DNA from: Sphagnum compactum
Taxonomy: Eukaryota > Bryophyta > Sphagnopsida > Sphagnales
Direction of reading: 5' to 3'
Assembly (NCBI GenBank): GCA_965153455.1
Contig: OZ234503.1
Location: forward strand, 14,327,118-14,391,117
Length of the DNA: 64,000 nt
A model generated the notes under the pieces. It searched no databases. It had not been told where the DNA came from and saw only the letters and a program-made list of their open reading frames with translations. This document shows, one piece after another, positions 34,840 to 46,523 of the stretch. The translations under genes were made by a program, and so were the position numbers. Every line of letters begins with the position of its first letter. Within the stretch, counting starts at the first letter, position 1.

Positions 34840-35556
34840 TATGGGCAAAAATGCAATCAAAGGAACCAAAAAGGGTGTTGGATAAAATGAAAACTACAAA
34901 TTATCATAATTTATTTATGTTCTTCCATTTGAAAACCATGGTAATCATGGCAAATTGTGCTGGATGAGCCATGATAATATATATGAATCTTAAGAATTTC
35001 AATTATAGGTTTTGGTTTTGAAACTGCATAGCAATTGTGTTAGATGAAGACAATTTTGCAAAGCAATGTTTTTGGTAAGGAAAAATTTTGATGTCTCAAA
35101 AACAAAAATGATAAAAACCTAATAACCACATTAAAAAATCACAATTTAAAAGAATGGATAATTTGAAACTTTTAGAAATCTAAAGTTTCAAAGTTTCAAG
35201 ATCAATCCTCCATCACATGTAAGTGGGGTACAATGTAAATGATGTTTTAAGAAAACTTGGTAGTTTGTAATACAAGAAAATGAATCTACTTAAAATAATG
35301 ATACATATTTTCATATTATTTGAAATTATGGTTATATTTCAAGATATAATGTAGAATTGTACACTTTTAAAATATCATATTTATACAATAATTATTAACA
35401 TGTGATGCATTGTGCAATTATAAGTATGTTTTATGACAAGTTGCCAAAAAAGTCATTAACAAATCCTTCCCTCTTATGATAAAGTTATTTTTGGGCAAAA
35501 GGACCTTCTAATCCATAAATAAAATTATCATGTTTATTCCTTTGAATGTGTTTGGA
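34840..35556. mobile_element. TIR element family A, degraded copy 2
   Basis: It directly follows copy 1. Shared blocks include atgcaatcaaaggaacc, ggtgttggataaaatg, aaccatggtaatcatggcaa, gtgttagatgaagacaattt and ttatttttgggcaaaaggac. The right end, cctttgaatgtgtttgg, is weakly conserved. Confidence 0.65.
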
Positions 35557-36580
35557 CTAGTATTGGCAAGTTCTTGGATTTCAAGGAATTCACATTAGGT
35601 TATAAGGTTAAGTTTTAGGTCTTTGAACCAAAGTTTCCAAGTTTTCTTGGAACTACCATTTGGAACTTAATAAGAGAAATAACCTATTTTCAAAATTGAA
35701 TTACAACTTGAATCAAAGGTGTTGCTTCATTTTTAAAATGTTTAGGTTCATAAAATGCACATAATAAATATTATATAATCTTCATTGTGAAGTTTGTGCA
35801 CTATTTGAACAAACTAATTACACCTTTTTTTTGGTTTAGTTGTGTAATGGAGACGGAACTAAACCTTGTTTTAAATCAGGCCAACTCTAAATTCTTTGTG
35901 AAAATGAACAAAACCAAAGGTTTTAGAAATCCAAAGAACTAATCTAAAGACTAGATTGGAGGTTCCATTTTTATTTCAAAAAAATTGGGACTAAAGGTTC
36001 TTTTTGAAATCAAGAATTAGAAAACATTGATTTGGACCTACATAATGAAAATTTGCCACCAAAAAAATCATTTGTTAGACTTATTATATTCATGATGGAC
36101 ACCTAGTTATAGGAAGGTTAGGTTAAAAATAAAACCTAGGCTAGGAGAATAGGTAAGCTACTTAGGCAAGGAACCAAAGTAGCGTAAATCAACTTCCTAG
36201 GTTATAAGTATAAGGATGAGGGGTTCAAGTCCTCAACCGTCATTACTAGAATTCTTGATTTTTCAAACGATCCAAGTTAATTAATTGGTCTTTTTTAGTG
36301 AACATGTACATTTTGACTAGAGGTTAAAGGTTTGAATGATGTGTATCTTTTGACCAATCAACTTGGTTGAAATGATCTATTTGACTATTTGTTAATTTGG
36401 ACATCTAATCAAATTGAACAAAAACTTGACCACCTTGCTCAAAATGGCCAATGACATCTAGTCAATTGGAACATTTAGTCAAGTTGGACATAAACAAATG
36501 ACACTTTTGGTCAAAATGGCCAATGGGGTTTTAATCAAGTTGAACATTTAATCAAGCTAGCCAATGTTATTATAATCAAA
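35557..36580. other. intergenic DNA with old repeats
   Basis: 35.56-36.02 kb carries aaggttc/ttagaaatc motifs like those near 1.3, 13.7 and 42.9 kb. 36.3-36.58 kb has repeated tcaagttgaaca/aaaatggccaatg motifs forming a degenerate minisatellite. The segment ggggttcaagtcctcaacc at 36216-36234 resembles a tRNA B box and may be a relic SINE head. Confidence 0.45.
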
Positions 36581-36910
36581 TTGGGCATCCTACCTACCTA
36601 TTTACCATGTTCTACAACCTTCTTACCTACCTACCTACCTATTGACCTACCTATTACAACCTACCTACCCACCCACCCACCTACTTACCTACTTACTATA
36701 ACCTACTCACCTACCCACCACCCACCCACCCACCAACCTCCCTACCTACTTATTTACCTACCAACCACCTGCCTATCGGCTTACCCACCCACCCACAGTA
36801 CCTATTAATTACATACCTACCTATTTAACTAGTTATCCACCCACTTACCTCCCTACCTACTTACTTTCTTACCTCCCCACCCACCCACATACTTACCTAT
36901 ACATACTTCA
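36580..36910. repeat. long interrupted (CTAC)n/(CCAC)n tetranucleotide array
   Basis: About 330 bp are built almost entirely of cctac, ccacc and cttac variants. Smaller relatives lie at 37107-37125 and 51135-51150. Confidence 0.95.
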
Positions 36911-36979
36911 TAATTTCATAATGATGTGTCAAAATAAACATGTAAAATAAAAAACTTGACAAAAGTTGAACTCATTTTG

Positions 36980-37055
36980 ATGGTGTGGTCCATTGGTTAA
37001 AAATTTGGTTTATCATTGTGTAGGTCAAGGGTTCAATTCTTAATACTTGTAATTT
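36980..37055 (+). repeat. tRNA-like SINE head (A and B box)
   Basis: tggtccattggttaaaaat resembles a tRNA A box with D-loop and, 33 bp on, caagggttcaattcttaat resembles a B box. The cloverleaf is incomplete, so it is a SINE relic or tRNA-related repeat, not a tRNA gene. Confidence 0.45.
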
Positions 37056-37439
37056 ATGTATATGCTTAACGGGTTAAAGTAGGTAACTAGGCTAAGATAG
37101 ACTACCACCTACCTACCTACATTTTTACGACCTACTTACTTGCTTGCCTACAAATTATTTTTTATTATAATATTAAAATAAATTATTTAAATCATTTGAC
37201 CAGTCAAATGGTCCTTATTCTGCCAATCAAAAAGACCACCCCAGTCACATTGAACATGTTAAAATCGACTTGTCCAAAATGACAGGGGGTCTCCCCCCCT
37301 CCCCCCCCCCAATCAAGTTTTTTTGACGAAAATTTCCAATTTGAAAAACTAGGAATTTTAATAATACATTGAGCCACATTTATTTAATGTAATAAACATC
37401 TACCCACAAAATTTATTAACATTAAACTATTCCTACCTA

Positions 37440-38029
37440 ACTATCTAGGCTAATCTAATCAAATTAAACTAAACATACCTTAGCCTAACCTAGTTTCACC
37501 TAGGTTAACTTAAAGCATGGCCTAGGTTTATTTAGGCCAACCTAGGTTAACCTAGTTTTTTAAAGTTCATTTAGACTAACTTAGGTTATAAACCTAAACA
37601 CTAAACTTAAACACTAAACCTAAAGACTAAACTTTGGGGCCAAACCTACAAGTAAAATATAAGGGCTAAATTTAAAGGGTAAACATATGGTTAAACCTAA
37701 AGTCTATACATATGGTTAATTTTAAAGTTTAAACATATGGCTAAATCCTAGGCTAAATTTAAAAGGTAAATATTTAGTTAAGTGTAGAAGTAAAACATAT
37801 GGTTAAATATATAAACTAAACATAGAAGCTAAACATAAAGGTTAAACATTGAAATTGAACATATGCCCAAGAACATCTTAAGCAAAATTCAGAAACAAAA
37901 CATTTGACTAAATGTATCATTAAACATATGATTAAATCTTAAGCTAAACCTCGAGGCTAAATGTTTGGTTAAACTTAAAAGCTAAATGTTTTGGTTAAAC
38001 ATATGGTTAAATTTAAAGGCTAAATATAT
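37440..38029. repeat. degenerate minisatellites (cctaggtt and ggttaaacatatgg units)
   Basis: 37.44-37.58 kb consists of acctagg/ttaacct variants. 37.58-38.03 kb consists of about 15-bp units such as ggttaaacatatgg and ggctaaatttaaag. The same units resume at 38719-38780, just beyond the family A element, so that element was inserted into an existing array. Confidence 0.8.
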
Positions 38030-38718
38030 GGGTTGCAATCATAATCAAATGAGCCAAAAAGGATGTCGAATGATGAAAAAAAAGAAAATAAAAGGAAAAA
38101 TATTTATATTTTACCATTTAAAACCATGTCAATCATGGCAAGTTGTTCATTTTTCATTCATATGAATGCCAATGAATTCATTCCAAAAATCCATTTGATA
38201 AAATATAAAGTTTAAGTTTCAATTTGGACCTTTGAAAGTGAATACCTATTGCATCAAAAGGAATCAATTTTGCAAAGGACTATCAAAAGGTTTCATATAA
38301 TAAAACAAAATTGATGAGGAAAAAATGAAGAAGATCAAAAACATATTTGTCACATTCAAAAAACACTCATACTCTAAAATATGTGAAAATTTAAAAGTTT
38401 AAAAAATCAAAAAAAATTCCAAAATTGACCCTAAATTTTAAACCTTAAAAGTCTTTTACCACATATAAATAAGGTGTAATGTACATAGAAACACTAAATT
38501 TACAAGGCATTAGCACACTTTCAAAAGTTCAAATTTATTCAAAATTTATTTTAAAAAAACATGTCATGTACTTGGACAATTATAAACATTTATTATAAAA
38601 ATTTGCAAAAAAATTGTTCAAAAATTCGTTTGTATGAAAAAGTTATTTTTGGGCAAAAAGACATGCAATCTTTTCTTAAAGTAGTGTCGTTAGCTCATTT
38701 AATTTCGTTTACAGCCGT
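38030..38718. mobile_element. TIR element family A, copy 3, inserted in a minisatellite
   Basis: It runs from gggttgcaatcataatcaaa to an end close to gctcatttaatttcgtttac. Internal order matches copy 4, including gagccaaaaaggatgt, ccatttaaaaccatg, ttcattcatatgaatg, aatcaattttgcaaa and gttatttttgggcaaaa. Confidence 0.8.
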
Positions 38719-38966
38719 GGTTAAATCTATAAATTAAATATATGGCTAAATTTTAAGCTAAACATTTAGTTATATGTAAATGATAATATTATGGTTCATA
38801 TATTCTATTTCCATGTGTGATCTATTTTTAATTTCAAACTAATTAACCTTTTAACATTGAATATCATCATGAATGTATTATGTTGAAAATGTATTTAATA
38901 GTGTCCTAAAGTAGGTACATATCATGTTGAAAAAAAACATTTCTTATGTTAGATTTGTACACACAT

Positions 38967-39120
38967 CACTACTACAAAATATGGGTGTAGTTCATTAGTC
39001 CTTGTTCACTAGACTAGTGAATTCACTACTTCCCCGCTAAATCCTATTCACTATAACTAATGAATTCATTCATAATCCATTGAAATCATTTGGTGTACGG
39101 GGACACCTTTTGTTGTAGTG
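38967..39120. mobile_element. 154-bp CACTA-type MITE with CAT target duplication
   Basis: The left end CACTACTACAAAATATGGGT and right end ACACCTTTTGTTGTAGTG (reverse complement CACTACAACAAAAGGTGT) form typical CACTA inverted termini. Flanks are cat on both sides, the expected 3-bp duplication. It is far too short to encode a transposase, so it is nonautonomous. Confidence 0.88.
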
Positions 39121-40078
39121 CATATACAAAATAATGATTTCTAGGGCGGTTTGAACATAGGTGGCAAGAAATTGTTTGAAATCAATGTCAATGGATTGTT
39201 GTTGCCCAAATATTTAGTTATCCCAATGTTCAAAACAATGAAAAAGAAAAGCTACCCAAATGGATAGACATCAAACTTTTTCTCCACCTCTTTTTGGTCC
39301 ACTCAACCTTGCACTCACTTGATTTTTATTATTCTTTGGTCGTTTATAATCCATTTCATATTAAAATATGCAAACTTTCGCATTGATTTTTGGACCAATC
39401 ATGACATGCCTAGTGATATGTAAAAGGTGGTATATGAATAATTTTGATAAAAAACATATATGATAATTATAATATTTATAGTTTCATAATTATTATAACT
39501 CTATGAATTTTAGTGTAATATGTGGACTTTTCAAAATGTCAAAAATGAATGACCTAACCATGCTTTTACCTTAAATGTAATCCAACAAACTTTGCATTCC
39601 TTTAGGGTTGCTCAATTTTTATTTTTAAATATTAATTGATTTTATTATAATAGAACATATTAAACCATACATAAGGAGTTGTAAAAACCAACCTAACTAA
39701 AAACATTTGGGTTTGATGAATTTAGGATTTGGAAAAAATGCATGTTTTTTTCTTGAAACTTTCAAAGAAATGTTTTTCATAAATATACCATATTATAATA
39801 CTTAAAAGGGTTAAATCCTATAATTTTTGTTTTGAGTATTTTTTTTAGGGTAATTATTCAAGTTTTTAGTTGAAAATCCATTTAAGGTCTTATTTGTTGA
39901 ATGATTACATTTATTTTCATTTATAAAACATGTTTATTTCATCAATGATTTCACAAATAAGTTATGTTCCATTACACTTAGTGGAATAAAATATATCATG
40001 AATATGTTTTTCAAAATGTCTTTATGTGCATGAAAGCATAGGTATGTACACATGATGATGTGGATCAACTTAAAAGTT
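39121..40078. other. AT-rich intergenic DNA, no gene seen
   Basis: Only A/T-rich sequence with short frames was noted. Confidence 0.5.
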
Positions 40079-40866
40079 GGGTGCAATCACAATCAAACAA
40101 GCCAAAAAGGATGTTGGATGACAAAGAAAAATAATCAAAAGTGAAAAAATATGTATGTTTTACCATTTAAAACCATGGTAATCATGGCAAGTTGCTTTTT
40201 TTTTCATTCATATGAATGTCAAGAAATTCAAACCAAAAATCCATTTTGAGTTTTAAGTTTAAGTTTCAATTTAGGACCTTTGAAAGTGAACAACTATTGT
40301 GTTAGAAGGAATCAATTTTGCAAAAGGACTATCAAAAGGATTCATATAATAAAACAAATTTGATGGGAAAAAAATAAAGAAGATAAAGACCTATTAGCCA
40401 CATCCAAAAAACACTCATACCTTAAACTATGTGAAAATTTAAACCTTTAAAAATTCAAAAAACTTTCCAAAATTGATTTAAAATTTTAGAACTTCAAAAG
40501 TCCTTTATCACATATAAATGGGGTATAATCTACATGATGTGTAAAAAAAAATTGTAGTTTATTATCAAATAAAAAATAAATATTTAAAATCAAATTTTGG
40601 TTATGATTTGAAATTGTTATCATTTTTATTAAAAAAAACACTAAATTTACAAGGAATCGGCACACTTTCAAAAATTCATATTTATTCAGAATTACAAATA
40701 AAAAACCATGTCATGTACTTGGACAATTATAAACATTTATTATAATAATTTGTAAAAGCAATTGTTCAAAAATTCATTTTGTATAGAAAAAGTTAGTTTT
40801 GGGCAAAAGGACATGTAGTCCTTTTGTAAAGTAACATCATTGGCTTGTTTGATTTTGTTTGCACCC
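40079..40866. mobile_element. TIR element family A, best preserved copy, 788 bp
   Basis: The left end gggtgcaatcacaatcaaac (then aagcc) pairs with the right end ggcttgtttgattttgtttgcaccc read in reverse. About 25 bp match with three or four differences. The interior has no long frame, so it is nonautonomous. Flanks cttaaaagtt and atttaaggta are similar but not a clean target duplication. Confidence 0.85.
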
Positions 40867-41104
40867 ATTTAAGGTAAATAAAAACCTAAAAATATTTCAT
40901 AAAAAATGTGCATGTGTGAAAAGGATATTATATCAAATATTTTAATAGCTAAGAATAAAACTACCAATTTAATCTTTGGCCATTCTCTTGGTTATCTAAC
41001 TTGTGCTTTAGATATTCTAATTGAGAATGCAAGCCATTTTGGATATGTAATTCTTCAAACCTTTTTAATAGTCGAAAGAGGGTTCAATTTCCATAAGGTT
41101 TGGT

Positions 41105-41300
41105 CTCCCAAACTTTGTTCCCAAATTTAAGGTCACTTACCTTCAACTCTCAAAGTGGGAATTCACTTTGAGGTGTTGGGACTCATTTTCCCACATTTGT
41201 ATTTTAGTTTGGAAACATTCTTTTGACCCACTGCCCTTGTCAAGCTTTAACCTTGGTTGCAAGCTCAATGCTAGGTTCACAATAAGATTCATGCAGGAAC
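41105..41300. repeat. diverged copy of the 17440-17620 LTR-like segment
   Basis: Shared order: caactctcaaagtgggaatt, actcattttcccacat, cactgcccttgtcaagctt, taaccttggttgcaagctca and atgctagg. Confidence 0.7.
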
Positions 41301-41539
41301 TAAAAGTTTGAAGGGTTGGAAGGGTCAATATTGAAATCACCAAACAAGGGCCATAAAAAATTAAAGCTTTAAATTGTTAAATTTGGATACCATGTGAATA
41401 TCTTGTGAGCTTTTAAAATTTGCGTGAAGAAATCACTTTCATATTTTTTCAAATGATGTACAAAATATTATAAAGTGCAAACTAATTTATTAAACAATTA
41501 AATTTTTTTTCTACTTAACTATAAATATGTGCCTTTCCT

Positions 41540-41612
41540 TTTGTTCCTTGTTCTACCTCTCCATTGAGTGCTTTGTCTTAATAAAGTTTGGCAAGGATTC
41601 ATCAAATATTAA
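41540..41612. repeat. short fragment of the 43345/55005 repeat family
   Basis: gagtgctttgtcttaataaa and gtttggcaaggattcatcaa match the ends of the copies at 43345-43600 and 55005-55240. Confidence 0.6.
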
Positions 41613-41879
41613 ACCATGTATTATAGGGAGGAAGGTGGTGCATGTCTCAAGTCAAGGTTCTAGCTCAGAGTCCTATGAGTCCATGTGAGCTTGTGAATCA
41701 AAACTAAATTTGAATGCATTAATTAATCTTTTGTTGGGATTGTGCAATTGGATATGAACTAAAATATGTGGTGTTAAGGAACTTGTCTTAAGCCCATCCT
41801 GGAGGTCTTGCAACCCTCTTTTTTTTTGCTTGTTGGGTGTCGGGTTGCTCGAATAGATGTGACATGAGAATTTCACATT

Positions 41880-42260
41880 AGTGTCATATCTGACACATCA
41901 ATTTTGGCATTAACATATTGATGTGAAATTAATTACATAGTAACGAAAAATACATATAATTATTTGAATCATTTTACATTCACTCAATAGAAGACAAGAT
42001 AAATAAAAATAAAATAATTTTTCATGGGAACCAAATTTTGGTGCCAATTGTACATGAGACACAACTTTTTGTCCCATGTAATTCTACATGTGACTGAATA
42101 TTTGATCAAATTATACAAGACTAAAATTTCAATCCTATGCAATTTTATACATGTGATCAAAGTTTCATTTGCATAGGACCGGACAGAAATTTTAATCTCA
42201 TGTAAATTTTACATATAGCCAAAATGTTTACATGGGACCAAATTTTTTGAAGTAGGTTCT
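41880..42260. repeat. degenerate repeats of a catgggaccaaattttg-like unit
   Basis: Variants of acatgggaccaaatttt and its partial reverse complement occur at 42020, 42085, 42165 and 42230. They give an imperfect inverted-repeat cluster that could be a decayed small element. Confidence 0.5.
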
Positions 42261-42512
42261 ATGCATAGGTAGATCAGTAGGAAAATAGGTGAACAATAAT
42301 AAAGAATATGGTTTGTTAATTAATTATACACAGGTAAGGGTCTTTGAAATTAACTGACCTACTAACAACCAGCAAGCGGGTTGTTAACTAACTTAGGGAG
42401 GTAGCAGAAAAACGCAGGCAAGCTAACCACCATGAATACCGCGGGAACTGTAACAGAACAGAAAACTGTCTCCTGATCATTTTCCATCCATTCATCCATC
42501 CATCCATCCATC

Positions 42513-42594
42513 ATGGTGCACTGGTGGGTGCAGGATCTGGCCCAGCTCCGAATGTATGAACTAGTTCAGAAGAAGATGTGGACGAGAGGTGAGC
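42513..42594 (+). CDS. possible short first exon of an unknown gene
   Basis: After a ccatccatccatcc run, an ATG in good context opens MVHWWVQDLAQLRMYELVQK..., rich in helix-forming residues, and the frame reaches a donor-like gagag|gtgagc near 42588. It is less AT-rich than its surroundings. No downstream exon was found, so this may be a non-coding transcript start or chance. Confidence 0.2.
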
Positions 42595-43344
42595 ACTGGA
42601 ATAGAACAAGTTGCTCATGCATGTTAAGTTGCTCATGCATGAACAAGAAAGCTAAGTTCTTACAAATGTCATACAAAGCTATCGTCGATAGCTACTGTCC
42701 GTAGCTACTGTCCGTCCGGATTAAGGGGAAGCTTCATTCTTCCTTTAATATATGTAATCTTCCATGCTGAGTGATCATTGTCACGAATGAATGTTGAGTC
42801 TAGGAATCTGGTATTACCCAGCGTTGGCTGCTCCCTAGGTTAGGTTGTAGGGGGAACGAACAGCCACTTTCGATTCCTCAACATATATTTCAAGGAGCTG
42901 GTTTCGGTTCGGTTGTTTCGTTTCTTACATATAAAAGCAACCAGGGTTTGGTTCTGATTTCGGTTAATTATTTTGGGGGCGATGATTCTGAACCCGGTTT
43001 TAGAACCAAGTTTCTTCAATTTTCACCAGTTTCAGGTACTGGTTCCATTAACTGTCAATTGGGATTAACCAACCCCTAGTTCCCGCCCCAATATGCAAAA
43101 CACCAACCTCCAAAATTTGCAAATTTGAAACTTAATTTGCAAATTGAACCGGGGGTTCCACATCCTGATTCCAATATGCAAAACAGATCAAAAACTTGGA
43201 AGAATCATACGAGGCAAATTTATTTTTATTCCAAAAAAAAATAATTTACAAAGGTTTGAAAATATCAAACCTATTTCATACCCAGCCTATTTTAAAATTC
43301 TAATGTGGCCTATTTCAAAACTAACCTATTTTGAGAAGTGCCTC

Positions 43345-43600
43345 CATCCATCCAGGGGAGGGTTCTTCTAGGCTTGGAGTTTTATGGGGCTTACCTCCCC
43401 TTTCTGTAGTTGATGTGCCCACACGACTGGTGGAGGTTAGGTTTCGATACATAGTCGTTCCCTTTTCTTGGTGTGGCACGTCTCTTTAGGGCTTTTTGCT
43501 TGCCTGGACTTTGGTCCTTTCCCTTTGTTTATTCCCTCTTCTTCCCTTCTCTTGGGTGCTTTCTTTTTATAAAGTTTGGCAGGGTTTCATCATATTTTTT
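43345..43600 (+). mobile_element. LINE- or SINE-like 3' segment, copy 1
   Basis: Collinear with 55005-55240. Both carry ggggagg-ttcttctaggct, ttatgggg-ttacctcccc, tttctgtagttgat, tggtggagg, gtttgcttgcctgg-like sequence, tcttgggtgctttcttt and aaagtt-ggcagggttt. The polar pyrimidine-rich end and varying flanks fit a 5'-truncated non-LTR element. No reverse transcriptase is seen. Confidence 0.7.
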
Positions 43601-44209
43601 ACATCTAGTCTGTTTCCAACATTTCTAAAGGATCAAGATCATTTCTTTTTTTGCCATTTGATTTCATGTTTCGGATTTCAACCAATGATTACTCCGCCTT
43701 CAAAAATGGCCTTTTTCCTCTATAATTTTATTGTAACAGACCTAATTCTGGTTGTTTTTCCCTTCACCCAAAACTCCTCAAAACAGTCTCAAATATGCCC
43801 CAATAATATCTCAAGTCAAATCTCCCATATCCATACCAATCTTGCCTTCAAAACAGCCCCCAAACAGTCACCAATTGACTCCTATTTCCCACCTCCTAAA
43901 AAACCTAGAAAGTCTCCCAATTCCACCCAATGCCACCCCCAATGCAACTCCAACACACGCCCAAGCCAAAATCAAAGGGGTAGACAATAACCTTAAATTC
44001 AGGAGGTGAAACAAAAGGGTAACCCAAAATAGTAAACCTAGCAAATAGTTTGGTTACATTGTCTCCAAGAGTTAGGCACTCTTCACTCCATGGCCACTCC
44101 AACATTGCTCGAACGTTTGGAAGAAAAAAAACAAAGGAAATTGAATTCAAAAAAAGCATCATCCAATGAAAAAAAAGAACTTTGACATATTTCTAAAATC
44201 CAAAAAACT

Positions 44210-45250
44210 TGCCTATAATCTATTGCCATTTTCTTCAATGTCCCAAAGCCCAACTTAATCAAATAAGCATTCATTTTCTTCCATAAGGGCCTTCTCCATG
44301 TCCATGAAGCATATTTCATAGATGCCAAGACCTCAACACAACCATCATCCAACCAATTCTTGTAGATGCTTATAAATATTTCAAAATTCTCTATGCCCAA
44401 TCAAGAGTGTTGAAAGTTGGTGCATATACTTGCCACAGTGAAAACCACTTTGCCTCAATCTATGAACCAACAATCCCTAGAATTTTCAAGCCACAAACCC
44501 AACATATGAAAATTGTACCTCATGCATTCTCCACCATTCTAAGGGATTTTTGGCCTCCTTTTCAATAACTTTCTTGAACTTGAAATGGTTCAACTATTTT
44601 TTCACTACTAACGATGGCATTTCTTCATTAATTTCCGTAAGATCATATAGATTTGTAAATTCAACACTACAACATGTAAAGCTAAAAGCTCCAACACTTG
44701 CATCACTTGGGTTTAAAAAGTTATATGCAGAAATAAGAAGTGGAAGCAAAAATTGACGGTCATATTCACTAACAATTTTCAATGTTCTCTCTTTGCCAAC
44801 AAATTGAATGACTGGCCCCAAACCCTTATAACAAGGGTTTAACATCATGCACAACATGTTATGTTATTTGGTCTTTTAGGACGAAAGCATAAAAGACAAA
44901 AATGTGTTTAAGACTTGTACCATTTGTTTTTGCTTGTTTTGCTGAAAGACTTGGAGCTTCCCATCAAAATCTTGGGTCTCATTAGAATCAAATCCCAAAC
45001 CATTGGATCGAAACTAATATACAAGTGATATGACAACATTTAGAGCATCTAAAAGCAAGCAATATTTTCGTCTTTGGTTTAGGACACATTGCTAAACCAC
45101 AAGCCCCAAAGTATCAACAATAACTTGGGCTATTGCCTAAACTTGGGGACTAAGCATAAGACCTTGTAAAACCAACGACTATTGATTTCCATAGCAAAGA
45201 GTAATCACATGTTTAAGATCAAAAGTTTCTTGGAATAGGGCAACTCTTGA
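44210..45250 (-). pseudogene. decayed hAT-like transposase (C-terminal half)
   Basis: Read on the minus strand, pieces in order are MLCMMLNPCYKGLG, VIQFVGKERTLKIVSEYD, FLNPSDASVGAFSFT, NPLEWWRMHEVQFSYVGFVA, GIVGS-IEAKWFSL, ISIYKNWLDDGCVEVLASMK and a shifted MDMEKALMEENE. The W-W-R...FSYVGFVA...GIVGSxIE series is the hAT-type dimerisation region, where the family has a conserved E(R)VFS motif, here mutated. Stops (TGA after GFVA, TAG after GS) and frame changes show it is dead. Upstream fragments reach about 45.25 kb with weaker likeness. Confidence 0.8.
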
Positions 45251-45904
45251 AGCAAAGTGAGTCTTCACGCATGAATTTTTAATTTGTATGGAGACACCCT
45301 TGCTACCTCACATGCTTTGTGCCATGCTTGCCATCCCTTACCACTTTTCTTGGTCCAAGTAATATTTTTTGCAAAATTAATTCTGTTTTCAATATTGAAA
45401 TAGAAAGCAAGTTAGCACACACCTTGGAGTCATCTATCGCATATTAATAGCACTTAAACAGTACATGGCCCCAACAAGAACCTATAAAAGGTGTTGATAA
45501 TCCCAAAACATAACAAAACACAACATATGTTAATGCAGAAGTAATGTAGCAAGATTGCTCCCTTCATCTTTGACATATACAAGAACATGAGTATTTAGCC
45601 CATGTTTTGCGAGCACATCGTTCACTTGTATTGCCATGGCTTAACAATAGTTATTGATACCATTTTAACATTGATTCCATGTCATAGTCACCTAAGGTTT
45701 AATGTTATTTGACATTTTAAGTGTAGATTTATGATTAAGTTTAACATTTTTAACATTAACCTAACATTAAAGTTGACACTAAATACGGTGATATTATAAG
45801 CATGGCTAGTAAATCAAAGAATGAACACCAAGGGTTTCTATTTTGTCATCAAATACCATCTACGGTGGGTAGGTAATTTATCCCTTGAGCTTGACAATGT
45901 ATTA

Positions 45905-46523
45905 GGGTGAAAGCACGGTAAAATGTACAACTAAAAGTACTTGTTAATCTACTTATCAAATGAACAAAAAATGGGACCAAAACTCATCACAAAATTGTTA
46001 TACATTCAATCTTTTTAGTTGAATGATAAATAACAAGATACTTTTTCATTATAATGCATTCATTTTTTAATTTTGCATTGTAAAAGTAGGTTTCAAGTAC
46101 TTTTCTAATTGTAAATAACTTTTAAAACTTACTTTTGTAGTTTAAGATTTGATTCAAGTATGTGTCAAGTATATTCTACCAAAGAGAAAGTAGATTTGTT
46201 TTTTGGTGATGCCCTTGAATACACAATGATCTTTATGCTATAATTTGATACATGTATATTTCATTAAATTTTCTAATGAAAAAGTAGGTTTGAATACCAT
46301 ATTGGCCAGTCAATTTCAAACGTACTTATTCCCTACTTTTATTATTCCAAAATTTTAAAACTTTTGTAGTTGACTTACAATAAACCCAATTGAGGGTTCA
46401 ATAGTTTCAAAATGAAAATTTGACTAAAATTTGAATCTTGTGTTTTTGTGAAAAATTGTTTCTTTTAAATTTTTTTGATATTTTTTTGTCAACTTTTTTG
46501 TATACTTTTCCATGCTTTCACCC
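45905..46523. mobile_element. TIR element family B, copy 1, about 619 bp
   Basis: The left end gggtgaaagcacggtaaaat is matched by the right end atacttttccatgctttcaccc read in reverse (gggtgaaagcatggaaaagt). There is no coding interior. The termini match copy 2 at 53104-53737. Confidence 0.75.

Noticed and set aside
36205-36250. possible tRNA gene (ggggttcaagtcctcaacc)
   Set aside because: Only a B-box-like piece is present. No acceptor or anticodon stems can be paired, so it is at most a SINE relic.
36581-36808. Pro/Thr/Tyr-rich frame
   Set aside because: Pure translation of the CTAC/CCAC tetranucleotide array.
36980-37055. possible tRNA gene
   Set aside because: A- and B-box spacing is right but the cloverleaf arms do not pair. 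Kept as a SINE-like head.
43496-43990. 164-codon plus-strand open frame
   Set aside because: It begins inside the repeat at 43345-43600 and then runs through a C-rich, low-complexity stretch. The Pro/Ser/Asn-rich translation reflects base composition, not a protein.
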